Source of the DNA: Areca catechu
Lineage: Eukaryota; Streptophyta; Magnoliopsida; Arecales; Arecaceae
Length of the DNA stretch: 64,000 nt
NCBI GenBank assembly: GCA_021397845.1
Contig: CM038047.1
Span: forward strand, 128,880,112-128,944,111
Reading direction: 5' to 3'
The position numbers were made by a program, and so were the translations under genes. This document shows positions 45,752 through 58,301 of this stretch, one piece after another; position 1 is the stretch's first letter; every line of letters starts with the position of its first letter. The notes below the pieces were generated by a model, which was given only the letters and a program-made list of their open reading frames with translations, did not search any database and was not told where the DNA came from.

Positions 45752-47360
45752 ATGAAAGGAAAATTAAGACCAAATAAGTATATGAATTAATCAATTAAAC
45801 CAAAAGACTTGGACTTTAGTCTAAAGGTCCCTCCCACTAATTTTTCAGATTGGGAGCCTCAAACTCCAATCCGTGAAATCAACATTTCACAGTGGGTACT
45901 GAAGTCCAATAGACCACGTATAAGCCCGACTTTGGCCGGCTCATCCATACGTGCCTAAAGGTATGTTCTTTAACCAATTGCTTTCCTAAGCAACTTCCAG
46001 TAAAAAAATTTTCCCCACAGAACCCCCAATCAGCCTTGGGGCCTCCTATTATGGGTCTCTGGTTAGGTCTAACCATTAATATGACAAATCCGATGCTTCC
46101 ATCTAACGAATGACCAAGCCCGACTTTGGCCCGCCCACTTGATCACCGTTAAGAAGGTTGCACTGAATCATCATCTATGGGAGAGTAATCCCAGTAACTG
46201 GATGCACACCCATTCATTGGAACTGTCGATGTACACCAAGCTAAAGGACTCATTACTAACCCACTTAATGGGAGGCTAAGATAACATCAACTCATTGACT
46301 TAGTCTTTTTCAGGACCAAATAATTTTAGAGGATTTTAATTAAATTATGATAGAAGAATAGAGAGAAGAACATGGATCAACCTCCCACTGAACAAATCAA
46401 TTCTCATGATGGTTGAATTAAATTCAACAAGTTGGTCCATGGGCACCTAAAGATCAGACAGGCTGATCAACCTGGGTGACATGGGTAAACTTGAATCAAT
46501 AAGCTCTTCTAATCAGTTCTGGTTGACCGGATTGGCCAGGTAGGTGAGATCATGGGGGAGATTCCGCCATTAATCATCTTTCCGAGATACCAACCAAGTT
46601 GGCCAGGAAAGAGATAGCCTCATGCAGCCATGATCAAAAATGCCAAACCTGCCTAGACACTAATCGATTTACCAGACTTGATTAGACCAGCCTAAGAAGT
46701 CGGGCTTACCACGGAGTCACTAATTAGATCCATTTTAGAAGAATGGACTAACCCATCTAACTATTAGATAGATACAAAAGAGAAGGTCCTTAATCAACAT
46801 TTGATTAGTTCTTTTAAGTCCAATTCAACTAACCTTAGGTCTAACCCAATAAATGGACCCAATCAGATAGCAAACCCAATTAACCCGGATGGCTTATTCA
46901 AATGACATTTTGTTTCATAAACCCTAATCTAGCTTGTCATTTAATTAATCTTTCAATTCATAATTGTTAGATTATAAACCAACTTTTAATTAAAACATTT
47001 TTAATTAAATTCATGTAAAACCCTTTTACATCTTTCATGCATCATATCTAGTCCTATCATATCAATTTATAATATTACAAGCCTTGACAATTATAGACAT
47101 GCCAATGTATAATCATGTATCAGTATTAAAATATTTTTAATACCATAGGTTTCCTTTAATGATCCTTCTGAAAAGGCCAACACAGGCGAACCGCCTGGTG
47201 CCATAAAGACTTAGAAATTTTAAACCCTGATTAATCTCTGCGGACACACGACCATGGTGAAGGTCTCAACTAGGTTTCTAAAATTAATCCCTAATCTAAA
47301 TACAGATCCAAATACATGCAATCATGATATGCTACACAGGAACCTGTGGCTCTGATACCA
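45752..47360 (-). other. Leader and PBS of H
   Basis: This 1.6-kb AT-rich leader, co-linear with that of G, ends with PBS TGGTATCAGAGC (47360-47349). A 65-aa minus ORF (46076-45879) is shared with G; it could be a small upstream ORF but has no known relative. Confidence 0.7.
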
Positions 47361-47361
47361 C

Positions 47362-50300
47362 TGAAGGAAAACTAGTGTATCGGATGCCTACCCTAGGCAC
47401 ACTATACTAGGGAGTAGGTATTGCATAATTAAAATTTTAAATATGCATACGGAAAAACCTACTCATGCACATGATCTAACATAAACATGATTTATGTAAC
47501 TAATACACAGGCATGTATTGGCAAGTGTAATAATTATAAACAATATGATAATTTCTAGATCTTAACATGTATGATAAGAAAAAGTAAATAACATACCTTA
47601 TAGAGCTTCTTTAACATCAAATCCAGGCAGCCGGTTGAACTCCTTCAATAACAAATCAGATCTAGAAGTGGTCAATCCAATCTTTCAAGGTGTCCTAATG
47701 TCCACCCTTTAGAGTATCCACTCGCGGGCTCTTGCTAATCCAACTCCCGGATGGATGCTAGTCCTCCTTGAATCAATGAATAGGTCATGAAAAATATGGA
47801 GCAGGGAAAGCCAAACAATCTTCACTTACAGACTTCTCCAAGATTGCCCAAACTCCACCAAGATCACACAAAGGAAAACAAAAAAAGGGGAGGATTTTAC
47901 AAGATGATCCAAGAATTTCTGCATTTAGAAATTCATCCCAACAAAAACTCTCTCATAAATTGCTAAAAATTGCTCTCTGCCCCTCTCTTCTCACATCCCC
48001 TATTTTCTTCCCATGTTACTTCCCCTCTCTCAAATCACATGCTCTGTTTCCTTTTCATCTCCCCCAAATTGCACGGCCTTTAACCAGGTTATAAGAGGTA
48101 GAGAAGAAACTGTGAAGGCCAGGGAAAACATCATGAAGCCCAGGAAGAAATCGTGAGAGAGAGTCCATATAAAACAAAACTCAATTTGAAATTGCTTTGA
48201 TCGATTTAATAAGAGGGGTACTCGCTGGCTGGATGAGAACAAAAACCACAAAAAAATAGAGTCCGAGAGATTGGAGAACATGTGGGAGAGACCATCATGA
48301 AAACACATTCTAGTTCATGGTGCAAGGATTAAAAACAGATATCCCAAACAATGACGGAACTCCATGCATTCAAATCCCATTTCAAGTAGAAAGAACTAGG
48401 CAAAAACCATGAGAAGAGAAACAGTGCAAGTCATCAAGTCGGTTTTTAAAGTCCTGGAAGAAAACAATGGTGTAAACAAGCCTTGATTTAAATTGGTTCA
48501 TCAAACCCAAAATGGTTCATAAAAACCCTGGTCTGACCAAACCCGATCAGTAAGAAAACTGGGTCTAATCCTGGTCTACCAGGAACAATTCCTGATTGAC
48601 CTAAATCAATCTTGGTCGATCCAAATCAGATCAGGTGGACCAGAAAAAATCCAATATGTGCTCAATTAGACCGTTTGACCTTACGAAACAATTCCCAATC
48701 GTTGATCGGCTCTCATATCAGGAAGAAATCCTCTATGATGTGTGACCTCATAGGTTCGAACCTAAATGGTAGCATTGGAACACTTCCAGTACCCACACAA
48801 AATACCATCTAGCAATGGGTCTCGGCATCCGGATAGGCCGAAGATGCGAGAGCAATCTATCGAACCTCTGGCATATGGTTACCATATAATTCATCCCTTT
48901 GAACTCCAATGCTCAAGATGATCTAGGGTTAGATTGTCAACCCTAGCTGAGTCAATCCACAACATGTCTCAACCTCGCAAGTCCAGTTACTCCTCATTAG
49001 GACTACACTGATCGAGGATTTGCTAAATTGAAACACTGCGAGACATTCAATCCAAATAATTTGGATAGGTCAATTCCATCTTGGTCCACCACAGCTCCGC
49101 AAGTACTTGCCTGTACCAAGAAACCTTCCATCACCGGATTAGAAATCTGGGTAGTCGGGCACCAAAGCATAGGGAGTTGCTTGTAAGCTATCATGGTTGG
49201 TGTGGGCACCAGGATCTGACAGAGGATCCTCAACCCTCTGTGGATCTCAGATTAGGGTTCCACTTCTTTGTATCTTGTAATAATGCTTCAAGCCTCAAAT
49301 TTGTTATTGTCTTTTGCTTTGAATTGAGTCTATATCTTGACCAATTAGGTTAATTTGAGTCCTGTACTAAGTCGAGTCATAAATCGAGTCCAGTCTGAGT
49401 CTCTCAGAAGTATGGGTCCATTGCAAGAGTGGGTCTTAAAATTTAGTCTCCTTGGAAGCAAGTAAGGAAAGAAGCCAAGTCAACTCAGGGCCCACTTATG
49501 CATCCTACATGGCACCATAACATCTCACCATGTGAGCATCACACGTGGCATGCAAGGACACCCAATGGGGAGGACCACTTCACTTGGTTCAAGCCTTTGT
49601 CCCTTCCCACCATCAAGCTCATTTCCTTGTAAGGGTGGTCGGCCAAGGAAGAATTCAATGGGAGATAATGGAGGGAATTCAAATCCCTTACTTCAAGCTC
49701 TCCAATCAAGACTTCTTCCTAATTTGCTTCAACCTGTTTGGAAGGGAAAGATAAGAGCCTTGGACGCCTCCACCTAACACCCCCTTATCAAGCCTTGTAC
49801 CAAAGAAAGAACACCAACAAAGGAAGGAGGAAGAACACCTGCCTTGATCCAAGCCCCTCTTCATGCCTTCTTCCGAACCAAAGAGATTCTTACCAAGTTC
49901 AAGGCGCCAAGAACCTCACTCCAAGCCATGCATCATGCCACGCCCAATCCAAGGTACCTTTGGTCGGCCAAAGAGAAGAGAAAGTCAAGGCTTTTGGCAC
50001 CCACCCAAGAAAGTTTGTAATTTTTGTTTCATTTGAATTTCGAATGGGCCATGGGTGCCTATTTAAAGGATCCAATCACTCCATTGTAAGGGAATTGAAT
50101 GATTGAATGAAAAAAGAGAGTTTGAGTTTTTTTTATCCTCCAACCATTGTCTCCTAGACTAGGTTTGATTGAAGTTTCCTTCATCCCCAGGGACGTCGAG
50201 TGGTGTGAGGCCACCTTTCCGTCGCCCCAGGGCATCGCAAGTCCTTCATCCTGCTAGACATCGAGTGGTGTGAGGCCACAATCCTTCGTCCTCCGGGATG

Positions 50301-51329
50301 TCGCGGGGTGCGAGGCCCCTAGTTATCTCCTTCTTCGACTTCGAAATCCAGCCGGACACCGGGCTCAAAGCCCCTTCTCAACCCTATCTTAGTCCATTTC
50401 AATACATCTCTCTATTTTGCTAATCCCTACTTTCATTGCCTACAGGTCCTCCCTGGTATCTTGGGCACCGGAGATAGTCTGCTTTGCCATCATGACCATC
50501 TGACCGAAAGCCAGTGCATCCATGGGTTTGACTGCTTGGGCATCCAGGTCGCATCTGCCAAGTTGAGCGATCTTTGCATCGGGCGCTTCAGACATGTGAG
50601 GTTTGCCCCCTATCTCCTAAGTAGGTATTGTGTTTCGAGCTTAGTCCTATCGGGGTTTCTTAATCCCGGGATCCTGTTCTCATTTTCACTATTTAGGGAC
50701 TTGAACTGCTAGTGTAAGCTTATGTTATTCACTTTTCTTATTTCTAGTCTTTGCTTGTGATCGGGAGTCAAGACCCTAAGAAAAAAACATCTAAAACTCA
50801 TCAACTAAAAAAAAAAAAAAATTCTTTTGCATCATAAGCATCCATACTAGCATCTCAAGCCTTATTCCTACATCATTATTGGTATCAGAGCTCTATTCCA
50901 CATCAATGGTGATCTCAGGTCGGAGGGACACATATACCCATATCCAATCATGAGCAATCTTTTGGCAGAAAGGAGCTCCACGGAGTCACGTTCAATAAGA
51001 TGTCACACATCCCACTTACAGATCATATTAGTGTCACCACACTCCTTTGGTCAAGAGGACAACCAAATAATGTGAACCATAACAACCTACACTTGATACA
51101 TTGCCGTCCTGTATAATGTATCCTTTGGTTGTGAACCATTTTAAAGGATCACTTGATATCGAAGTCAGTGCAGTCATAATAACTTCATCACATAAATAGA
51201 GTTCATTACAGGAAAATGAATAATATGATTAGCTACCAAAATAAAGTTTTATTAATTCATATACAAATTACAATACGAGCACAACCGCCTACAGCCTAGA
51301 CGATTGGCTTTGAGACACAATTCCCAACA
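47362..51329 (-). repeat. 5' LTR of H, split by solo LTR I-1
   Basis: Left part 47362-49197, right part 50911-51329 (about 2,255 bp without insertion), matching 39553-41825. Starts TGTTGGGAATT at 51329 on the minus strand. Next base outward begins RT of S. Confidence 0.9.
49198..50905 (+). mobile_element. Solo LTR I-1 in the 5' LTR of H
   Basis: 1,708 bp, start TGGTGTGGGCACCA, end TTCCACATCA, duplications ATGGT at 49193-49197 and 50906-50910. It matches the LTRs of element I. Like them it includes a PBS-like TGGTATCAGAGC (50880-50891) before its end, so the outer terminus was used. TATA-like TATTTAAAGG near 50063 in plus sense. A degenerate GC-rich repeat block lies at 50178-50320. ORFs at 49532-50106 are not conserved in frame. 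Confidence 0.9.
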
Positions 51330-52441
51330 GCATTAACTTAGCAAAGTCTTGACAAAAAAATTCATCAATATATCCAAATATTATATCATCAACATAAATT
51401 TGAACAACTAAAATATCATTATCTTTTCTTTGAATAAACAGTGTAGTATTAACACTACCTCTTACAAAATCATTTCCAATTAAAAACTTACTTAATTTGT
51501 CATACCAGGCTCTCGGTGCTTGTTTAAGACCATATAAAGTTTTATTCAATTTGAAAATATGATTTGAAAATGTGTGATCGATAAAACCCGGTGGTTGTTC
51601 GACAAAAACTTCTTCAGATATAAAACCATTTAGAAATGTTATCTTTACATCCATTTGAAATAATTTGAAATTCATAAAACATGCATATGCTAAGAGTAAT
51701 CTAATAGCCTCTAGCCTAGATACTGGTGCATAGGTTTTATCAAAATCTATTCCCTCTTCTTGATTATAACCTTGAGCTACCAGTCTAGCCTTATTCCTAA
51801 TTACATTACCTTGCTTATCAAGTTTATTTCTATAAACCCATTTAGTACCTATAATAGGGTAGTCATTAGATCTTTCTACTAATGTTCAAACATTATTTCT
51901 CCTAAATTAGTTTAATTCATCATGCATGGCTAACATCCAATTATGATCAGTTTTAGCTTCTTCTATAGTGTGTGGTTCTACATGAGAAACAAAAGCAATC
52001 AAGTTATGTGCATCCCTATGTGCAGCTCTAGTTTTAACACCTTGAGATGGATCTCCTATAATTAGTTCTTTGGAATATGAGTATACATACCTCCATTCTT
52101 TAGGTATATTATCATGATTTTTGCTTACCACTTCTTCATATTGTTTACTTGTTTGTTTGTCTTTGAGAGTCAAATCCTTCGGTCCATGTTCTAGTGTACA
52201 TACATCATCATCAGCACGATCTTCTTTTTTAGAAGATCTAGTGTTAGATTTACTGAAAACAACATATATTGATTCTTTTGTTGAAAACTCGATAGGCTTT
52301 ACTATTTGAAGAATATCCAAGGAAAAGAGCCTCATCAAATTTTACATCAAAGTAACTAAGATTATCTTTACCATTATTAAGAATAAAATATTTACAGCCA
52401 AAAACATGAAAATAATTGATATTAGGCTTTCTATTATTCAC
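51330..52441 (-). pseudogene. RT N-terminal half and integrase C-terminus of S
   Basis: Frame 51675-51289 reads LFQMDVKITFLNGFISEEVF, GLKQAPRAWYDKLS and VVQIYVDDIIFGY (catalytic YVDD), broken at FAKLM by H. Frame 52338-51907 is the variable integrase-RT linker ending EEAKTDHNWMLAMHDELN. Frame 52441-52250 is the integrase C-terminal domain (INYFHVFGCKYFILNN). Confidence 0.82.
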
Positions 52442-53462
52442 AGTTCATAGAGGGTTTTTCTAATGATAGGTCAAATTAAAATTCTATTCGAATTATAGTA
52501 AGAGGTATTTACAGCTTTTGCCTAAAATATTTTGAATGATTTTCTTCACAAAGCATTATTCTGGACATCTCTTCCAAAGTTCGATTCTTTCTTTCTATAA
52601 CACCATTTTACTGTGATGTTCTAGGAGCTGAGAAGTTGTGATCAATACCGTGCTTTGTGCAAAAGTGATCAAAATATTGATTCTCAAATTCTGTACCATG
52701 ATCATCATGAATAGAAATAACAGAAAGATTTTTCAAATTTGAAACTCTTTTATAAAACTTTTTGAATACTTTAAAAGCCTCATCTTTATGCGCAATGAAC
52801 AAAACCCATGTGTATCTTGAAAAATCATCTACAATCACAAGGTCATACTTAATACCACCTAGGCTTATTGTCCTAGTAGGTCCAAATAGGTCCATGTGAA
52901 GTAGCTCTAAGGGTCTAGTAATAGAAACAATATTTTTGGATTTAAAACTCCCCCTCACTTGCTTTCCTAATTGACATGCATCACAGACATAATCAAAATT
53001 TACTTTGAACTTTGGCAAATCTTTAATTAAATCTTTTGAAATAAGTCTTGCTATAGTATCCATACTAGCATATCCAAGTCGCCTATGCCATAGTAAACTT
53101 GATTCCTTGCTCTTGTCATTCATTGCTACAAGACTTGTATTGCTTGACATAGCCAGATCATTAAGATCTACTACATCAATATTACTAAGTCTATGTCCAA
53201 TGAACTTTGTACTAGAGTCAAGTTGATCAACTACTATACACATTGAAGACTTGAAAAAAATATTAAAACCAATATCACAAAGCTGACTAATACTCAAAAA
53301 ATTATGCTTTAACTTTTCTACAAGTAACACATTCTCAATAAATATAAGAGTAATTTTGATTTTACCAATATTGATTATCCTTCCTTTGCGATTATCACCA
53401 AAGGTTACTATTCCACCATCTTTTTGTTCTAGGATGAAGAATTGATCAATATCACCCGTCAT
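52442..53462 (-). pseudogene. Pre-integrase and integrase of S
   Basis: A 284-aa open frame from 53462 (stop at 52608). Zinc region LLWHRRLGYASM, where the second His is replaced by Tyr, then CDACQLGK. Core: ELLHMDLFGPT (first Asp), IHDDHGTEFENQYF (second Asp), then a stop after PRTSQ. The glutamate region NGVIERKNRT lies just beyond the stop. Only the zinc His change and one stop distinguish it from an intact enzyme. Confidence 0.85.
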
Positions 53463-55060
53463 CTATCTTGAACAGTCGCTATCAAGGTACAATCTTTTCT
53501 TTATATTTTTGCCAGCAAGACATCTCTGCAAAATAATCAGGTAATAGATTTAGGTACCCAAGTTTTCTTGGGTCCTTGCAAGTTAGTAGAATTGGTTCCT
53601 TTTGAAACCCAAATTTTCTTGATTTTCTTCTTGTCATTATATTTCAAATGACACTCAAATGCCTTATGACCAACATTATTACAAGCATAGCATACAATTC
53701 TTGGCTTTGAATAAAAAGCATATGATGATGCAAATTTAGGTTTATATTATTTTGAAGTAATGAACTTAGGAGCATATGATGCAGATACAGAAAATTTATT
53801 TGAATTTGAGCCTTTGTAACCAATTCCAAACTTGTTACTTGTTTCTCTTTGATCTTTTAAAATCAGTTCAAGTTTGTTGGAACTTAAGGTTAAATTTTCA
53901 ATTAATGGTTTAAGCTTTTGAACTTCTTTTTTCAAATCATCATTTTCATTTTGCAAACTTTTGTTGTTTTCAAGAAGTTCTTCTTTTTCAAATTGAGTGG
54001 TCTTAAGTTTTTGACAAATCAAACTTAATTTCCTTTGTAAAATTTAATTTCTTTCACCAATTTCATTTTTATCATTTTCAATCATATCACAATTATTTTT
54101 CAAATTTTTCATTTTCAAACCAGCCTTTTTATATTCTACTAATAATTCATAAAAAGCATTATGAAGTTCATCGTAAGTAAATTCTAAGTTAGGTTCAAAA
54201 GTAGTTACCTCATCCTCCAAATCTATAAGGTAGATCTGAGCAGTTTTTGTTGAATCTTCATCTTCTTCAGTGGATGTAGATTCGTCGCTATCACTCCATG
54301 CTGCAAGCATTGCCTTCTTTTCATTTCCCTTGATCATCTTTTTCTTAGCTTCTGGACAGTTAGGACATATATGTCCCGGTTTCTTTCACTCATAGCAGAT
54401 TAGAATTTGATCTTTATCTTTATCTTTCTCATTTTCTTTATCCTTTTATCTTTCTCTTCCAAACTCTCCTTTTCTAAATTGCTTTGTCCATTTATTTGTT
54501 CTTTTTCTGTCCATAAACCTTTTAACTTTTTTCATTACAAGGGCTATCTCATTATTTTCAAGATCATCATCATCGGATGAATCTGAATCTTCATTCTTAT
54601 CTTTTTCAGTAGCTTTAAATGCTATAGCTTTCTTTCCTTTTGAATCTTCATTAGTTCTTTATCGCATGGCTAGGTCATGAGTAATTAATGATCCAAGCAA
54701 CTCATCAAATGATAGGGTGTTTAGGTCCTTTGCCTCTTGAATCGCTATCACATTAGCTTCCTATTTATCTGGCAAGGATCTCAAAACTTTTTGAACAAGA
54801 TCATCATTAGTATAAGTCCTACCAAGACTTTTAAGATCATTGATAATATCAGTAAAACATGTATACATAGCATATATAGTTTCACTAGGATCCATTTTGA
54901 ATAATTCATAGTTGTGCACAAAATGATTGATTTTTGAAGTTTTAACTTGTGATGTGCCTTCATGTGTGATCTCAAGCTTATCCCAAACTTTTTTAGCAGA
55001 ATTACAAGTCAAAGTTCTGTTAAACTCATTTAGATCCAAAGCACAATAAAGTAAATTCAT
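53463..55060 (-). pseudogene. gag (and protease region) of S
   Basis: Frame 55060-54761 is a UBN2-type gag domain (ALDLNEFNRTLTCNSAKKVW, then EGTSQVKTSKINHFVHNYEL). 54337-54044 is acidic (DSDESTSTEEDEDS) and 54022-53747 is a leucine/lysine coiled coil (NNKSLQNENDDLKKEVQKLK). A zinc knuckle with an in-frame stop lies near 54400-54350 (PGHICPNC). The protease is not clearly seen in 53746-53463. Confidence 0.78.
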
Positions 55061-55385
55061 ACCTTTGGCATTCAGCTCAGCTAATTTTATATCATTTTTA
55101 TCCTATTCCTCTTCCAGTTTGGGAACCTCAATATCATGGATTTTAACAGTGGATGTGTGAGGTCCTTTTAGAATAATTTTTCATAAATCTATAGCTTGAA
55201 TGTATATTTTCATCCTAGCCTTCCAATATGTATAATTGGTTCTGGTGAAAAGTGGAGGTCGATTTGTGGATTGGCCTTTGGCCAAAGAAGTGCTCATGGG
55301 ATGTGCCATCAATCTTTACTCTAAGTAATTTTTAGAGACTCTGCTATAATACCACTTGTTGCCCAGCTGGCTTCCCAAGAGGGGG
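55061..55385 (-). other. Leader, PBS and first 29 bp of the 5' LTR end of S
   Basis: PBS TGGTATTATAGCAGAG (minus, 55354-55339) next to LTR end GGGCAACA (55357). The LTR continues only to 55385, where element I begins, and resumes at 62036. The gag N-terminus probably lies at 55100-55300 in broken frames. Confidence 0.75.
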
Positions 55386-57152
55386 TGGTGTGGGCACTAG
55401 GATCTGGCAGAGGCTCCTCAACCCTCTGTGGATCTCAGATTAGGGTTCCGCTTCTATGAGTCTTGTAATAAGGCTATGAGCCAAAGCAATTTCATAATTT
55501 CTAGTCATGTAGCTAGTATAAGTTTGTTTAGTCTTGTACCTTGACCAATTTGGATCAAGTTAGGTCACGAGTCCTGTATTTGTTTTTGGTTCGAGTTTGA
55601 GTTTGGACTAGGCCCAAGCCCAATTGAAGTCAACCTGGCTTTCAAGACCAAGTCAAGTCCTTCTGGGCCAACCCAACTCTTTCACTTGGAAAGATGCCAA
55701 CTCAGGTGCAACCTTAGCTACCTACGTGGCGCCACATCAGTTGCCACTTGGAAATCCAAGGAGGGAAACAAGGTGGTGCCCACATGATTTCCACACACCC
55801 TCCCCTTGCCTTTTTCTCTTGGGCGACATTGGAAGGAGGAGACACCATCCCACTCTTCCCTCCCCCCCACATCACTTCATGGTCCATCAAATATGGGGCG
55901 TTGAAGATCCTTGAAGAGACCAAGCCACAAAGCAAGCCCCTTTCCAAGCTTTCTTCCCAAAGTGTTCATGCAAGGATGGAAGGTCAAAGGACACACTCCC
56001 CTCTCCAAGCCCTCAACCATGCAACGCCTAAAGCTCTCTCCACATGGTCGGCCTTGGATCACTCCAAAGAAGGGCATTGAAGATTCCAAGGGAACACATC
56101 CCTTCAAGCAAGCCATGTCCCATGTTTTCTTCCCAAATTGAACATGCTAATGAAGGAAGTCAAGAGGCCAATCCCCCTCGCCAAGCCCTCCCACATGCCA
56201 TGCCTAATCCAAGTCCCTTTGGTCAGCCAAAGAGTGTAGAAGGTCAAAGGTTTTTGGTGCCCCAGAAAGCTTGTAATTTGGTTTCATTTGAAATTCAAAT
56301 GGGCCTTGGGTGCCTATTTAAAGGACCCAATCCCTCCCTTGTAAAACAATTGAATGATTGAATGGTTAATGAAAAAAAAGTTTGAGTCTTCTATCATCCA
56401 ACCCTTGTCTCTTAGACTAGGTTGAGTGAAGTTGTGTTCGTCCCCATGGACGTCGAGTGGTGTGAGGCCATCTGTCCGTCGCCCCAGGGCGTCGTGAATC
56501 CTTCATCCTCCTGGACGTCTCATAGTGTGAGGCCACAATCCTTCATCCTCTGGGATGTCACGGGGTGCGAGGCCTCAAGTTATCTCCATCTTCGACTTCG
56601 AAATCCAGCAGGACACCGGCCTCGAAGCCCCTTCTCAACCCTATCTCAGTTCCTTTCTGTGCATCTCCCCATTTCGCTGATCCTTATTTTGTTTGCCTTT
56701 AGGTCCTCCCTGGCATCTCGGGCACCGGAGATAATTAGCTTTGCCATCATGACCTTCCAACTGAAAGCCAATGCTTCCATGGGTTCGACTGCTCGGGCAT
56801 CCAAGCCGCATCCGCCGAGTTGAGCGATCTCTGCATCGGGCGCTTCAGACGTGTGAGGTTTGCTCTCTATCTCCTAAGTAGGTATTCTATTTCGAGCTAG
56901 TCCTACCGGGGTTTCTTAATTCTAGAATTCTGTTCTTGTTCTCACTATTTAGGGCTTTGAACTGCTAGTGTAAGCTTTCGTTACTCATATTTCTTATTTC
57001 TTGCCTTTGCTTGTGATCGAGAATCAAAACCCTAAGAAACATATAAAACTCTTCAACTATAAAAAAACTCCTTGCATCATAAGCATCCATCCTAGCATCC
57101 CTACCCCTCTATTCCACATTATTTTTGGTATCAGAGCGTTACATCCACATCA
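55386..57152 (+). repeat. 5' LTR of I (1,767 bp)
   Basis: Begins TGGTGTGGGCACTA and ends CATCCACATCA at the outer terminus, with an inner terminus (CCACATTA) at 57121. TATA-like TATTTAAAGG near 56314. A GC-rich degenerate repeat block (about four ~35-bp units containing GTGTGAGGCC) lies at 56437-56580. Long ORFs in this LTR (55624-56361, 56422-56823) are frame-shifted in the 3' copy, so I do not call genes. Confidence 0.9.
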
Positions 57153-57168
57153 TTTTTGGTATCAGAGC
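57122..57168 (+). promoter_or_regulatory. Double primer-binding site of I
   Basis: TGGTATCAGAGC occurs at 57126-57137 and 57157-57168, 31 bp apart, each preceded by an LTR-end-like CACATT/CA or CACATCA. The first copy is also in the 3' LTR (62009-62020) and in solo LTR I-1 (50880-50891), so it is part of the LTR. The second is the working PBS of this copy. Confidence 0.88.
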
Positions 57169-58059
57169 AAGGTTAGGACTAGCGCATTTTGTTTTCTTTC
57201 ATTTTCTGCATTCTGGTCAGCTTGTAAATGGTCTGATCATTGAATTGTTTCTCTCTGTAGAAACCTTCAAATTTTATGATTTTTCTTCTGTTAGATCGCA
57301 TCTATTTCAGAGTGTTTTAAAATTTTTTCAAATTTTATTTCAGTTTGTAGAGTTTCTACTAGCCAAAATACTACCTGAGAAAATCTCAGGTCTGAAATTT
57401 CAGCAAGCATCTCATCTTTTGATTCATTCATCCATCTAGCTTGTTTCTTGCATTTAGGGGCATATTTTAATTCCTGCATTTTGTTTAGCATTCACACATC
57501 TAAAAGACACAAAAAACAAGAAAATTTTAAGTCACTTTATTAGTCATTTTGTGCATCATTCTCCATAACTTATCTTAAGGGCGTCAAATTAACATAGGGT
57601 CAGGATTTCATTACCTGTCCCTAGCCCAAAAACCACCACCCGACATATCGAACCCTAGCCATTAACTAAAATCGATTAGACGTTTAATCTGCTCTAGTGA
57701 GCTAGGGACACCCATGAAGTCGGGTCGACCCAAGTACCGAGCCAAGCTAGATTGCTTGTTGGTGTGTGCTTGAGTAGCTGGTGTCTAGGCAAGTGGTTCA
57801 GGGACTAGAGCCCGAAGGGAAGTGTGTTGGTTCGCTTACCTGGCCAATTTCTAATTGGTGTCTAGGCAAGCAAAGAGGAACCTCCACTAACCTTACACTT
57901 ACCTGGCCAGGTGCCAAGTTACTGCTTTCAGGTTCATCTTCTTGACTTCACATTTGGAGAGATCTCCTAGGTCTAGCAAACCGTAGCATCATTTTGTTAC
58001 ATGTGCACTAGATCAGGAACCTCTTTTAACCAACCTTCTCCACCCCCTACCGAAGCCAT
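57169..58059 (+). other. Leader of I
   Basis: About 890 bp without a coding frame. The part 57590-57990 is conserved with the leaders of A and C in inverse orientation (CCACCACC block and GGTGTCTAGGCAAG). Shared leader sequence supports common packaging by one gag. Confidence 0.7.
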
Positions 58060-58179
58060 GGACCAACTTCGAGCTGACAATGGAGCCCTAACTCAATCCA
58101 TGACTCAATTAAGCAACCATTTGACTAATAGGCTTGATAAGTTTGAAGATAGAATTAGAGCCTTAGGAAAAAAATATTA
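58060..58179 (+). pseudogene. Short gag N-terminus of I
   Basis: The ATG at 58060 opens MDQLRADNGALTQSMTQLSN, a coiled-coil-like start resembling the heptads in gag of A and C. It stops after 40 codons, immediately behind an A7 run (58170-58176). Past this run, the next frame is open continuously into the protease ORF. The gag core and zinc knuckles are missing in all frames. Confidence 0.65.
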
Positions 58180-58301
58180 GACCATCCATCGAGCTTGAGG
58201 CTGAGTCACCTCCTCACCATAGGGAATACCCTCAGCGTGATCCTTCCCTAGAGTCTGAAGACCTTTTAGGAGTAATTAGGTGCATCCTTACCCAGGACAT
58301 A

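Larger units (their letters stand above)
39553..51329 (-). mobile_element. Element H: Tork/Angela-like copia, complete set of domains
   Basis: 5' LTR 47362-51329 (split by solo LTR I-1), PBS 47349-47360, leader, gag 45751-45065, pre-integrase and integrase 44526-43382, RT and RNase H 43381-41935, PPT, 3' LTR 39553-41825. Its 5' end lies in RT of S (51330). The missing end of G prevents checking the partner duplication. Reading frames are interrupted but long. Confidence 0.85.

Noticed and set aside
57126..57168. Possible tRNA gene fragments at TGGTATCAGAGC sites
   Set aside because: These are primer-binding sites complementary to the tRNA-Met 3' end, next to LTRs; no cloverleaf is present.
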